DNA of 64,000 nucleotides, taken from positions 2,996,501 to 3,060,500 of the forward strand of contig NC_133028.1 of assembly GCF_048771995.1 (NCBI RefSeq), written 5' to 3'. Each line of letters begins with the position of its first letter. The stretch's first letter is position 1. Both the position numbers and the translations under genes were made by a program. Source of the DNA: Taeniopygia guttata. Lineage: Eukaryota; Chordata; Aves; Passeriformes; Estrildidae. Below, piece after piece: positions 1 to 11,395 of the stretch. The notes beneath the pieces were generated by a model that did no database searches, had not been told where the DNA came from, and was given only the letters and a program-made list of their open reading frames with translations.

Positions 1-240
1 GTGAATGCAAAATCCCATCTTTGGGAAATTTTTGTCGGTTGTGGTCTTGGCATCTTTGCCTTTTACTTCAGCCCCAGCTTCAAAGTGTTCCAGAGTTGAA
101 ACTACTGCAGCTGTGGGGGTTGTGTAGTGTTGGGGAGGACAGGAATGACCCTTTTTTCCTCTTCAGTGAGGGATATAGGATCAGGAAGAGGTCCCAGGAT
201 GGTTTGTGTGGGAGATGAGGAGATTTGGTGACTTCCAAAT
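1..240. other. unique sequence, nothing recognised
   Basis: Ordinary mixed-composition DNA. I see no repeat, exon or regulatory element that I can support. Confidence 0.5.
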
Positions 241-410
241 CATAGAATACCCTGAGCTGGACAGAACCCACAGGGATCATTGAGTCCAGCTCCTGGCCCC
301 GCTTGGACAACCCAAAAAATCCCAGCCTGTGCCTGGGAGCATTCCAAATTGTTCTTGAGCTCTGGCAGCCTTGGGGCTGTGCCCATTCCCTGGGGAAGCC
401 TCTCTGGAAG
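241..410 (-). mobile_element. CR1 LINE 3' end fragment
   Basis: The plus strand opens with CATAGAAT followed by a diverged version of the CR1 3'-UTR (GAGCTGGACAGAACCC, then a 'gagtccagctcctggccc' block and a 'ctctggcagccttggggctg' block). This is the reverse complement of a CR1 tail, so the element lies on the minus strand. It is truncated at its 5' side, as nearly all CR1 copies are. Confidence 0.85.
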
Positions 411-537
411 GTCATGGCTTGGGTGGCTTCTGGGGTTCAGCATAGGACAGCAAAAACTCAGTGCAGGGAGGGGAGGGAGAGTGGCAGGATGGGGACACAG
501 AAGAGAGATAACCACAGAAGGGAGCTCTAAAGCTAAG

Positions 538-728
538 TTATATATATATATTTATTTATATTTTATACATTGATATATTTATATATATCTATGCATTTAT
601 ATATTTATATATGTATATATGTATATATGTATATATTTATATATCTATATATTTATATATTTATATATTTAATATTTTATTTTATTTTATTTTATTTTAT
701 TTTATTTTATTTTATTTTATTTTATTTT
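538..728. repeat. TA-rich microsatellite followed by (TTTTA)n
   Basis: TATATATTTA-type dinucleotide-rich sequence runs from 538 to about 672. It is followed by roughly eleven near-perfect TTTTA pentamers to 728. Low-complexity DNA. Confidence 0.95.
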
Positions 729-734
729 TTTATT

Positions 735-1013
735 TGCTTACTTGTATTTAAAACAGGACCTGAAATGGGGCCCTAAGCCAAATCTCAGAACCCTGGTGAG
801 GACATGAGCATCATAGGGCCTCTGATGAGGCTGGCACAGGATATTTGCTGTGAATCCTGAGAGTCTTTTCCCTGCCTTCCTCTCCCAGCCATGGTCCCTT
901 CTCCCAGCAGGATTTCCTGGACACAGCTGTCCCAGCTACAACTGACCTCCCCTCTCTTCACCCACTGATGGAACGGGATACAGGAGCTGGGGGAAGAAGG
1001 GATGGGGATTGAC
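735..1013. other. unique sequence, nothing recognised
   Basis: No repeat or exon signal seen. Confidence 0.45.
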
Positions 1014-1145
1014 CACAGAATTCCAGAATGGTTTGAGTTGGAAGGGATTTTATGGATAACCAGGTCTCCACACCCCTACCATGGGCAGGGTCACCTTCCA
1101 CTAGACCAGGTTGCTCCAAGCCCCATCCAACCTGGTCTTGCAGGG
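1014..1145 (-). mobile_element. CR1 LINE 3' end fragment
   Basis: Contains GAATGGTTTGAGTTGGAAGG, then 'accatgggcagggtcacc' and 'actagaccaggttgctcc', the standard CR1 3'-UTR read in reverse complement. Only the terminal ~130 bp remain. Confidence 0.9.
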
Positions 1146-2507
1146 AAATGTTGCCAAATATCCTTTTGGATCCTTATCCTACTTCTGTATCACTCCCCTG
1201 TCCAAGAGTACAAAGGTTTGAAATCTTACTCAATTCTTGAAGTTTGGTGCAAACTTGAAATGCAGCTTAAAAATGTGGTGGAAATCCATTTGTTTGCACA
1301 ATAAACTGCATTTTTGTTGCACTGCATCTTGCTCAACATGATCCTGGTCCATGAAAAGAGAGCTTAGAGGCCGAAGTAATAACATAAATTATTAAATTGA
1401 TTAAGAAATTATCATAGCAAGTAATTCAGAACTATATGCCAGTTACTCAGATGATGTGAGCTGTTACTTGGGATCCCTGGTGCTTTTTTCTTACCACTCT
1501 GACTGGTGTGAGTGTCCACAGAAATACTGCAGGAACAGATCTTCATGCAACAAAAATGCCTGGTCCCTTCAGCTGCACAGAGGAGCCTGAAAAGATGGTT
1601 CAAAAGCAAGAAAACAGACCAAAAAAAAAAAAAATCCCAGAAGAGATAGTTCAACATGCCAAAAATTCCTGAGTCAGTGTTCCAGAGGCCTGAACGTGCT
1701 GGCCTGTCCGTGCTGCTGGTCCCAAATGAGATGTAAATATTCTTGGCCAAAGCAGGGTTTCAGGTTGCTCACAGCTTTTGCTGCCTCTGCAATTCTGACA
1801 TTCTGTGGTTTCGATGGAAATCTGCTTCCCTCCAGCTGCCTGCCTTTGGATTACATCTCCAGCTGCATTTCCCAGTGCCCTGAGCAGGACCAGAGCTCTG
1901 CAGGGATGTTCTCACGTGTGTTCAGTGGCTGAGCTGGCTGGAAACCCCAGGTCAGCCCGTGGCATTTGGGATGTGCATTTTGGTGAGGCTTTTTGTGGTC
2001 TTACTGGGGGTTTATGGGTCATGATCCTGCTTTTCACAGAGTAAAGAGGGCTGCTTTGTTAATGTGGGGCAAGCTCTCCAGGCAGAGCTTTGTGCTTTGT
2101 CCCAAAACATCCCTCTTATTTCAGGAGGAGACCTGTTTTCTGCTGAGGATGACATTTTCCGTGGTCTAAGGGCACGTGTGATTTCCCTGTGGTTCTGTTC
2201 ACGGCTCAGAGAGAGCATCACCTCTGGGAATCCTGGTGCCCCAGGAACTGCTGATGGCCTGGAGAACACCAAAGGCTCCTGCAGATACCAGAAAACTCTA
2301 AACTGGATTAGTTTGCATCTCTATCCCTCCTCCCAGTGAGAGGACAATTGATGGCACTGTGATGCCCACAGAGAAAGGGCTGAGAGGATCTTCTCTGACT
2401 GAGGTTGTGCTTGTAGGATTTTATCTGGAGCTTATTAAGGGGATCATGCCCTTTGTCTGGGTAGAAAGTGGGCTCTTCTGCTTTTTTTCTTTTCCCATTT
2501 TGATCAT
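1146..2507. other. unique sequence, nothing recognised
   Basis: About 1.36 kb without a repeat I can name. It includes a short AT-rich patch near 1375-1430 and a 14-base A run at about 1621. Open frames here are short and resemble no family known to me. Confidence 0.5.
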
Positions 2508-2582
2508 TCCATCCATCCATCCATCCATCCATCCATCCATCCATCCATCCATCCATCCATCCATCCATCCCTCCCTCCCTCC
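2508..2582. repeat. (ATCC)n microsatellite with a CCCT tail
   Basis: About fifteen uninterrupted ATCC units, then three CCCT units. Simple tandem repeat. Confidence 0.98.
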
Positions 2583-3314
2583 TTTCTGGTGCCCCAGGGC
2601 AGCTCTATTTCAGTGGCTGGTGGGGTGCTGCCTGTCTAAAGGGAGAGCTGGGATCTATCATTAACACACTCCTACTTTTTCTAAGTCTTTGCCTTTAATT
2701 ACTGATAACTCTGCCAGACTCCCCTCTTTTTCCCCCAGGCTGGCTGGCTGCCTGCCTCCAGGCTGAAGTGTTTTTGGAAAATTTCAGCTAAAATAGTTCA
2801 GCATTTTGCAAGAATTAGATTAGGAAGAAAAAAAATAAAAACCCAACTGTTTTGCTCCAGTTGGGTGGGAAGCTTCCAGCTGTTTTTCTGCAGCCATTTC
2901 ATCTCTGGTGTGCATCCAAAGGGGGTCCTGAAAGCCTGGGGCAGGGAAAATCCTTGAATTCACTGAACCAGCTGAGCCTGCCAGGGATGGGCCTGTCCTT
3001 GAGCAGATCCCGTCCTTGTCTGGCAGCCACTCGCCTCTGCTGGCCATGAGCCTGCTGTGACTGCTCCTGGTAGAGCAAAGCTGCTCCTTCCTGCACTGCT
3101 CCATCAGGGAAAAGGGAGAAAGGGCTGTTGGAGCCTGCCCTTGGAGCTCTTTACATCTTCCTGAAATCCCTGAGCAGTCCCAGAGAAGTTTGTATCACGT
3201 GCATTCCTTGGACCCAGCTCTTCCTCCCTCCCTAAAGATGGATTCAGCTGAGGCCAAATTGTCCTGGGGAGGTGCCATGGGGCACCTTGTGGAGCTGGGA
3301 GATTTAGCAGAGGA
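2583..3314. other. unique sequence, nothing recognised
   Basis: No supported feature. A short A-rich stretch lies at 2828-2840. Confidence 0.45.
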
Positions 3315-3575
3315 CCTTAAAGGTGCTGAACCCAAGATGAACCCTAAATGCTCACAAAATGCATGAGCGCTCATGGGGACTCTCACTTTTATAAGTTTTG
3401 GTCCATTTGCATCTTGGATTTAATTGTCCAATTATACAGCTGTAGATTATGAAGTCCCATCCTTCTTGTTTTTCTCTCCTCAGCCCACGTTGTTTGTGCT
3501 CTTGGGGCTGAGATTTGGATCATTTGTCCTTGGTGCCCAGCTGGAGAAGGAATTGTTTTGTCTCCCTCTGGAACA
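3315..3575 (-). mobile_element. LTR fragment, same family as the copy at 5.2 kb
   Basis: The reverse complement matches the element at about 5.2-5.6 kb through a block with 'gggagacaaaacaattcc', 'aaggacaaatgatccaaat' and a TATA-type site (ACTTATAAAAGTG). On this strand the TATA lies near 3391-3398. No coding part is attached, so this is a solo or partial LTR fossil. Ends are approximate and I saw no convincing flanking duplication. Confidence 0.65.
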
Positions 3576-3837
3576 GCAGGTGGGATATCCCAGTCCAACC
3601 CAGCTCTGGTGTCCTAATCCACGTCCTGCAGGGGTGGCATGGGACTGTAACGCTGTGCCAGGATCAGTGCAGAGTCTGTGACCCACACTGGAGCCTCGGG
3701 ATCTTCATTTTGTCTCCTTTTTTACATCTTGCTCCTCCTGCAAAGGGGATGTTGATGGATGAGAAGCTGGACATGCCCCAGCCCCGTGCACTCAGCCCAA
3801 AGCCCTCCGTGTCCTCATCCCCAGCGTGGGCAGCAGG

Positions 3838-4358
3838 GGAGGGGGATTCTGCAGGTGAGACCCCACCTGCAGAGCTGCTCCAGCCCTGGGGCCAACAGCA
3901 GGAGGACGTGGAGCTGCTGGAGAGAGTCCAAAGGAGGCCATGGAGCTGCTCCAAGGGCTGGAGCCAGGCTGGGAGAGCTGGGGGTGCTCACCTGGAGAAG
4001 GGAAGGCTCCAGGGAGAGCTCAGAGCCTTTTCCAGGGCCTAAAGGGGCTCCAGGAGAGCTGGAGAGGGACTGGGGACAAGGGATGGAGGGACAGGACACA
4101 GGGAATGGCTCCTACTGCCAGAGGGCAGGGATGGATGGGATATTAAGAAGAAATTCTTCCCTCTGTGTGGGGTGAGGCCATGGCACAGGGTACCCAGAGA
4201 AGCTGTGGCTGTCCCTGGATCCCTGGAGTGTCCAAGGCCAGGTTGGACAGGGCTTGGAGCCACCTGGGCTGGTGGAAGATATCCCTGAACATGGCAGGGG
4301 ATTGGAACAAGAAGGACTTTAAAGGTCCTTCCAACCCAAACCATTCTGTGATTGTCTG
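3838..4358 (+). mobile_element. CR1 LINE, 3' 520 bp including ORF2 C-terminus
   Basis: The plus strand reads through the end of CR1 ORF2 (translation contains ELLERVQRRPW), then the 3'-UTR, and ends in CCAACCCAAACCATTCTGTG. The ORF2 remnant is a 5'-truncated end of the reverse-transcriptase protein and is not intact. This is one of the longer CR1 copies in the window. Confidence 0.95.
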
Positions 4359-5214
4359 ACTCCACCACAGTCCTATCCTTGCAGGGTGCACAGGGGCTCC
4401 GGGGGACAAGAGAAAGGCTGGGACACTTTGTCCACCCCTCCTGTCCTGGGACATCTCTGTGGCACTTCTGGGTTGTCCCCAGGTGTCTGTCCCTGCAGCC
4501 TCCATCACGAGGGGCTCGTGCTCTGCAGGGCGTGCAGGCAGCTGTGCAAACAACCTCATCTGGCCCTCAGCTTACACCAGAAATCAAAGGGAGTTTTGAG
4601 GCTGAGTCAAACAAAGTAAATAAACAGAAGAACCCCCTTCACTGAAAACACAGACTGGGGAAAAAAAAAAAAAAAAAAAAAGGAAATCATCTGACCCAAA
4701 CCAAAAGAGTTATTTTGCTTTTGTTTCTAGGCCTAACCCTGTTTTGATTTAGTACTGCTGGTGTGAATAAGCTGTGGCAGATGTTGTAGTTTTTTCATCT
4801 GTTGTGTATTTTTTCTTCTTTTATTTTCATCTGTCTAGAGAGATTTGCCAAATTCATGAGTTCTTCTGGCCACTTAAATCCACTTTTTTTTTTCAGTGGA
4901 AAAGGCAGAATGAGCCAGACCCCGTGAGATGAAGGTGCAGTGGCTCACGCAGGACCCTGGTGCAGGCACAGTCTGTAGCCCTGTCTCAGCTTTGGCCTCC
5001 AGATGCTGCTCTGGAAGGATTTGCACGTCCCTTTGTCCCTCTGTCCTGTCAGCCAGCCCCTTGCAGATGTGACCTGAGATTCTCCATGAATCCCAGCAGA
5101 TATCCCTGATGGGTCATCCCCACCCTGGCACTGCCAGGCTTTGCCATTCCTGTTCTGGATTCAGCTGATGCCTCAGGTTTTGGCTTTTCTATTTTTCAGA
5201 TTCTGTGCTGATTT
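4359..5214. other. unique sequence with one poly-A tract
   Basis: Contains an A run of about 22 bases at 4660-4681 and T-rich sequence near 4790-4830. Nothing else is recognised. Confidence 0.5.
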
Positions 5215-5640
5215 AGTGTGTGGGTCTGAGCTTCATATGAAGGGAAGGTGAGCTTTCCTCACAGAGTAGGGAGACAAAACAATTCCTTCTCCAGCTGGGC
5301 ACCAAGGACAAATGATCCAAATCTCAGCCCCAAGAGCACAAACAATGTGGGCTGGAGAGAGAAAAACAAGAAGGATGGGACTGCCTGGGCTAAAGCTGGA
5401 ACTGGACAATGAACTCCAAGATGCAAATGGACCAGAACTTATAAAAGTGAAAGACCCCATGACTGATCTTCATTTTGTGGCCATTTTGTGACCATTTTGG
5501 TTCATCTTGGGTTCAGCCCTGGCTGGGCTCTGGTGCTGCCCAAGGTGGATCCATTGAGGCCTTTAAATAAATCCCTGCTTTATTCTTCAGCTCTGTCTGG
5601 TCTCTGTTCTAGGTCAGCCTATTGTGGTATTCCATGAGGT
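5215..5640 (+). mobile_element. solo LTR (avian ERV type, plus orientation)
   Basis: Shares about 250 bp with the inverted copy near 3.3 kb. On the plus strand a TATA-type site (ACTTATAAAAGTG, about 5437-5449) precedes AATAAA (about 5566), the order expected of a U3-R promoter and poly-A site. No gag, pol or env sequence adjoins, so I read it as a fossil solo LTR. Both ends are uncertain by tens of bases. Confidence 0.65.
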
Positions 5641-5774
5641 GGCACAGGTCATATGGCCTGAGGAGTGACCTCCTCCTCCTCCTCTTCAGAAGGTCTTGAT
5701 GAAAGAGAACTCAAGAGAAGGGGGGAAGGGTGGGGCAGGGTGTTTTTCAGGCTCATTGATGTAGTGTCAGATAA

Positions 5775-6355
5775 TAAATATAATATATAATATATGATAT
5801 ATGATATATGATATATGATATATGATATATGATATATGATATATGATATATGATATATAATATTAATATATGGTATATAATATGTAATATATAACGTGTA
5901 ATATATAATAATTAAAATATATAATATATAATATATTATATATAATATGTAATATATATAATATACAATTATATATTATATATTATATATTATATATTAT
6001 ATATTATATATTATATATTATATATTATATATTATATATTATATGTTATATGTTGTATGTTGTATGTTATATGTTATATGTTATATATTAGATATACATT
6101 ATATAATATATACTATATACTGTATACTATATAATATATAATATAGAATATACAATATATATCACATATAATATTCAATATATATAATATATTATATATT
6201 ATACAACATATATAATATACATTTGCATAATATATAACATATAATATACATCACCTAATAGATAATATACAATATATGTATATAATTTTAATATATAATT
6301 ATTTAATTTATAATATTTTAATTTATTTTATACATAATAATATATTATTTTATAA
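5775..6355. repeat. TA-rich satellite-like low-complexity block
   Basis: Almost 600 bp of ATATATG, ATATTAT and related short units: the ATATATGAT-type phase at 5785-5860 and the TATATTATA phase at 5960-6040. Strongly self-complementary. It sits about 75 bp from the long GGAA tract. Confidence 0.97.
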
Positions 6356-6429
6356 TAAATACCACTTGGCCTTACTAATGCATAGTCAAGTCTTGGACAA
6401 GCCATGGTCATTTCAGTTTGGCAGTGGAC

Positions 6430-6634
6430 GGAAGGAAGGAAGGAAGGAAGGAAGGAAGGAAGGAAGGAAGGAAGGAAGGAAGGAAGGAAGGAAGGAAGGA
6501 AGGAAGGAAGGAAGGAAGGAAGGAAGGAAGGAAGGAAGGAAGGAAGGAAGGAAGGAAGGAAGGAAGGAAGGAAGGAAGGAAGGAAGGAAGGAAGGAAGGA
6601 AGGAAGGAAGGAAGGAAGGAAGGAAGGAAGGAAG
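6430..6634. repeat. (GGAA)n microsatellite, about 51 perfect units
   Basis: 205 bases of uninterrupted GGAA on the plus strand with no imperfect unit. It is an all-purine mirror-repeat tract. GGAA arrays are known binding platforms for ETS-family factors. Reading frames through it give only simple peptides and are not genes. Confidence 0.99.
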
Positions 6635-6839
6635 AGGATTTGGTAACAACATAACAACAGAGAGCTCCTGAAGCCTTGGCCATGGCATTTGGCCTGACAT
6701 TAATTAGGACTGGGCCTTCCTTTGGCAAAGGGAACAAATCCTCCTCCTTCCTCCAGCCCTGCTCTCCCTGGGCTGTCCCGTGGTGCTTCAGGCTCAGGAG
6801 GAGAAGTGAAATGATGGGAAATATGGAAAAGAGTAGAAT

Positions 6840-7195
6840 TATAAAATCAGAGAATCAGAGAATGGTTTGGGTTGGAAGAGACCTCAAAGATCTCTTGTTC
6901 CACCTTCCTGCCATGGGCAGGGCCACCTTCCACCATCCCAGGTCACTCCAAGCCCTTTCTGACCTGGCCTTGGGCACTTCCAGGGATCCAGGGGCAGCCA
7001 CAGCTTCTCTGGGCAACCTGTGCCATGGCCTCACCACCTCACAGGGAACATCTTCATCCTAATATCCAATTTAAATATCTCCTTTTTTAGTCTAAAACCC
7101 TTCCCCTTGTCGTATCCTTACCTGTCACTCACTGTAAAAAGTCACTCTCCCCCTTTTCCATAAGCCCTCTTCAGGTAGTAGAAAGTGCTAGAAGA
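6840..7195 (-). mobile_element. CR1 LINE 3' end fragment
   Basis: Opens with a degenerate tail (AATCAGAGAATCAGAGAATG), then GGTTTGGGTTGGAAGAGACC and about 300 bp of CR1 3'-UTR in reverse complement, reaching the 'aatatccaatttaaatatctcc' region. Confidence 0.93.
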
Positions 7196-8845
7196 TCTCT
7201 CTGGAGATTTCCCTTCTCCAACCCTGCTGTAGGACAGCACAGATGAGCACAGGGGCTGTGGCAGATGTGAGGCAATTTAGTGAAAAAGCAGAAACCAAAA
7301 TGAAACCACATCTGGAGAAGACCCTGCAGCACACCCAGCTGCCTTGAAGCCAGGAATGCAAAGTGTGGGGCAAGGAGGAGGGTGGAAAAAGGCACCAGGA
7401 TTTTAAAAATAAAACTCTGACAGAGAAAGAAACTGAGGCGAGGTGCCCTGACTTGCTGGGTGGCTTTTTGCTGGGTATTGCAAGTCCTGCTGGGTCAGGG
7501 TGTTCCTGGGGGATGCTCCCTTCCAGGGAGGGCTGGGGTTTTCTGCAGGGTTGGCAGGAACCTCCAGGGATTCCAAGAAACCCTTGGATGAGGTGAGCAG
7601 TTTCCCAGCTCAGGGAGGAACTGCACGAGGGAGACATTACACTATTTGCTTTCCAGGCTCTTTTTTTTCTGGGAAAACCAACAAATTTTGGGGCAGTGGG
7701 AGCAGGTAGCAGAAGAAAATGACCCAGATGCATGGATGAGATTTTCCTGTAATGAAACCACATCAGAGTGTGCCCTCGCAGCCCAAGTGTTTCTGGGCTC
7801 CTGTTCCTTGTTTCTGGGTAAACAGGATGTTGACATAATTAGCTTTCCTGTCATCAAGCCTACAGTAGCTGTACAGTGGAAAAAACCCTCTTGGCAGTGT
7901 TGAGCCATTTTGCTATGGAAAGATCCAGTGTCTGATTTCAGCTCCCTCCTTCCTTCTCCTTCTACCTGTCCTGCAGGTAGGACATCCCAGAGGTCTCCTG
8001 CTTCATCTCTTTAGCACTTTGCCTTCCTCCCCATCACTATTTGAGCCTGAGAGGTGGGAGAAAACACACTTGGAGTTTGGCACAAGGGAAAAAGTTGGCT
8101 TGGAAGATGATTTCTGAGAGGGTGGGTTTGGGCTGTGCTCGGAGAGCAGCTCTGCCATGTGAGGAGCTGCCTCCAGCCTCTGCTGCAGACAAGGTGGGTG
8201 CTTGTGGGGCAGAGCAAACCTACACTCCCATTGCCATGGATTTATATGGGGATGGTGGGAGCAAAGGGTCCTGCAAATCCCCCTGATGTGGAAAAGAACC
8301 TGTGTGTCCTAAAGAAAAGGCTGAGCTTTGAATCTTTCCCCCAGGCAGATGGGGTATAAAGCAGCCCAAACTTTTGGTGTGGTGACAACTGTGAATGCAG
8401 CAATAATCGTTGAAATATGAAATAAGCCAGCAAAACCAAACAAAAAAATAAAACATCCTCCCACCGAAAATGTTGCATTTCAGGAGGATGCAAAATGGGG
8501 TGTGTGCAGCCATATGAGCTGGAAAAGGCAAGGAGCCCTCCTGAGATATATATCTATAAATTGTGTGATTTTGGGGTGGAAAGGAATACAAGTCTGCCCA
8601 AATATTCCTGAATGCCTGAAGCCTGAGGGCAGTGGGCAGAGCCCTGTGAGATGTACAGAGAATGGGTATGTATTTGCCCATATCTTCCAAATTATGTCCT
8701 GAGCTTGTAGCTCCACTTGGGCAGAAAAGGGACAAAACCAAGTGGAATGAAAGCTCCTGTGTGGCCCCAAAAACTCCCTTTGGGCCAGGAAGGAGCATCC
8801 CAACCCTTGACATGAGACTGAATGGAGACTGGTTGGGTTTAAACC
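7196..8845. other. unique sequence, nothing recognised
   Basis: 1.65 kb with no recognised repeat or exon. A minus-strand open frame near 8220-8813 has no family resemblance I know and no splice or start context that would make it credible. Confidence 0.5.
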
Positions 8846-9465
8846 TGTTGGAATTTGTGATATTGATGATACTGAGATTGTAAAAAGTTTCTGTCTTTTT
8901 GCTTCGTTGCTAAAGAAGAAGTCATAATTTGTTTGTGCTGGTTTTTAAGGTTGTTTATTCTTGTTTATTTATAACACATTCTGCTGCCCTGCCACAGGTT
9001 TGTCTTGCAGGGCAGCGTGTGGGGCTCTGCCCTCAGTGGGATGTTACAAACATTAAATACCAGAAACTACCTTTGCTATATTTATAATAATGTGCTAATA
9101 TTTATCATCTATGTTGAACAGTGTGTCCCCAGCCTGAACCAACAGAAAAATGCCAACACCACAGTGAAACATGGAGGGCATGAAGAAGGAGAAAAAGGAC
9201 AAGGCACACCCAATTTCCTCCATCTTGTCCCCTTTGAACCCCTAATCTAGAATCCTAAAATTTTACTTTTGCACCCGTGCCACACTTAATTATTACTCAT
9301 ATCAAACACTCAGAGCTGGTAATTCATCCTGTAAGATTGAAAACTCTTTTCCATGGACAGAGATCACAGACAGTGTCTCTGGGGGCTCTGTCCAGGGGGG
9401 TTCCTGACCCCTTCCAGGGTCCCAGACCTTCCAGGGCAGCCAGAGGGAAGCTCTGGATTCCCACA
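8846..9465 (-). mobile_element. Solo LTR, family K copy 1 (ERVK-like), partly edited
   Basis: Begins TG and ends CA and is flanked by a perfect 6-bp target-site duplication, TAAACC (8840-8845 and 9466-9471). Six-base duplications fit class II (ERVK/alpha-beta type) retroviruses. The sense strand is taken as minus because TATTTAA precedes AATAAA in that direction in family members. It carries a single 77-bp core unit. The part from 8846 to about 9125 is much more diverged than the rest, mostly C-to-T on plus (G-to-A on the element's sense strand). No internal viral genes adjoin; it is a fossil. Confidence 0.9.
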
Positions 9466-10272
9466 TAAACCCTGCAGGGTTTAATGTTCATGGCAATCAT
9501 GGCATGGTGGGAAAGGAGTCTGTGTGAGCCAGGATCTCACCTGGATGTGGTTTTGAGGAGGCTGGGACCTTGGGTGAGCTCTGGGTACTTCAGTTTCTGT
9601 GCAGAGGTTGGGTTTCAGAGGATTCACTGCCCTCAGGCCTCACCCTGTTGGGACAAGCAGGATGGCATCTTCCCTAGTAGGGGTGTTGTGGCACTGGGAT
9701 TAATTTGTTCCTTCCTGGGCAGCAGCAATTCTTGAGGGGAACCATCGGGCTAAATTGGAGCATTCCCACCCTATCTGTGCTGAGGGTCCCGCTCCAGCCC
9801 CTGCTGTGCCACCTTCACTGCTGATGGGAAGTTCTATGGAGTCTGTGCCCTCCACTGGGGCACTCCAGTACCCGAAGTCTGGCTCATCCTGGCTGTGGGG
9901 CCGAGGCTGAGGGACTGGAGGGGCTGTCCTGGCCTCACTTCACCCCAGCACGATGGAAACAGCGTGGGTTGTGCTGCTGCTCTGCAGGATCCTGCCCAGG
10001 GCTCAGCTCTGCCTGCTCTGGAAACACGAGGAGCCGGCTGACCCTGACAGCTCAGTGCTCTCTGTCTTTATTTTCCTCCCAGAGACATCCCTCAGGGTTT
10101 TCCCAGGCTAGAATAAAACCAGAGAGCCCTTGGATTACAAAACAGCACCACAGCCACATCTTTTCCCTGTGCTGTTTTCCTGCTCCCTGCCCTACCAAGT
10201 GCTCCCAGCAGTGTCAGACCAGCTGGAGCCACTGGCACTAAAAAGCTACACAAGGTCCCTGAGATATTTGTT
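9466..10272. other. unique sequence, nothing recognised
   Basis: No supported feature beyond the target-site duplication base pairs at its left edge. Confidence 0.45.
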
Positions 10273-10418
10273 TCATACAATTCCAGAGTGGTTTGGGTTG
10301 GAAGGCAATTAAAAGACCACCCAATTCCAACCCCCTGCCATGGGCAGGGACACCTTCCACTAGACCAGATTGCTCCAAACTCCATCCAACCTGGCCTTGG
10401 ACACTTCCAGGATTGGAG
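10273..10418 (-). mobile_element. CR1 LINE 3' end fragment
   Basis: CAATTCCAGAGTGGTTTGGG followed by 'tgccatgggcagggacacc' and 'actagaccagattgctcc'. Reverse complement of a CR1 3' end. Confidence 0.92.
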
Positions 10419-10483
10419 AGTCCACCTTACAGCTCAAAAGAGGGCTTGGGTTAGGGGATGGTGTCTTAGTTTGAAAAGACAGG

Positions 10484-10856
10484 TGTGGCAGCAGCTCTCT
10501 GGCCACAGAGAGCAGGCACAGACCTTCCCAGGCATTTTCCCGGGGAAGGCTGTGAGAAGATCAGAGAAAGAATGAGAAACAATTCTTATCTCCATTTGTA
10601 CCTGCTGTTGTGCACATGTGGAATTTGTCATGGAGATTTGTTTGCCAAAGGGTGATTTCTTAATTGGACACAGGATGGCGTTTGGATTGATTGACCAACC
10701 AGGTCAAAGCTGTATCAGACTGGCTGTAAGGGTTACTGAGTTTCTTAATAAGTGTAGAATAATAGAGGATAAGATAATATAATAAAGCAATTGATCAGCC
10801 TTCTGCAATCATGGAGTCAATGCTAATTATTGCCCAGCTGGGGGCCTGTGGCGACA
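10484..10856 (+). mobile_element. Nested solo LTR (TGTGGC type)
   Basis: Starts TGTGGCAG and ends GCGACA, with AATAAA at 10781. It lies inside the larger LTR. The left flank GACAGG and the right flank GGCAGA correspond to a 6-bp duplication with two differences. The host LTR reads straight through once this insert is set aside, so this LTR is the younger of the two. It is related to the one at 18.6 kb (shared CAGCCTTCTG block after AATAAA). Fossil solo LTR. Confidence 0.78.
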
Positions 10857-11203
10857 GGCAGATGTCTGCTAAGGAAGGCAGGAGCCTCCCCTGAAATGGA
10901 AAGTGTAAACACCCTCCCTCTGAGTTATTACAAATTTAAAATTAAGGAGTTCTTAGGCAAAGATATGGGAATAGGAATAACAGTTATTTACTAGGAAAAT
11001 TAAAATAAGAATGCAGTAATACAAAACAACACTGCCAGAGTCAGAACAGGCCCTGGCAGCCTGTGGGTCAGGGAGGAGGCAGCAGTCCCATCCCAGGGTG
11101 GCTCAGCCCTCCTGCAGTGCCAGCTGTGCTTCTGCTGGAGCAGGATCCTGCACAAGGGGGGAGTTTTCCTCTGGAGCTCCAGGGCTGGGGGAGATGGGCC
11201 TGG

Positions 11204-11395
11204 GCTCCTCTGGGAATGCAGTGGGAAGAAAGCTGCTCCTCTGGGGATGCAGTGGGGAAGAAAGCTGCTCCTCTGGGAATGCAGTGGGGAAGAAAGCTGC
11301 TCCTCTGGGAATGCAGTGGGGAAGAAAGCTGCTCCTCTGGGAATGCAGTGGGAAGAAAGCTGCTCCCCTGGGAATGCAGTGGGCAAAGGCTGCTG
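11204..11395. repeat. 31-32 bp minisatellite, about six copies
   Basis: Unit begins CTGGGAATGCAGTGGGGAAG and continues AAAGCTGCTCCT. Six near-identical copies in tandem within the large ERVL-type LTR, where I would expect a single copy. Open frames across it are repeat frames. Confidence 0.95.

Noticed and set aside
6276-6737. Open frames of KEGR or FLPS repeats on both strands
   Set aside because: Direct translation of the GGAA microsatellite.
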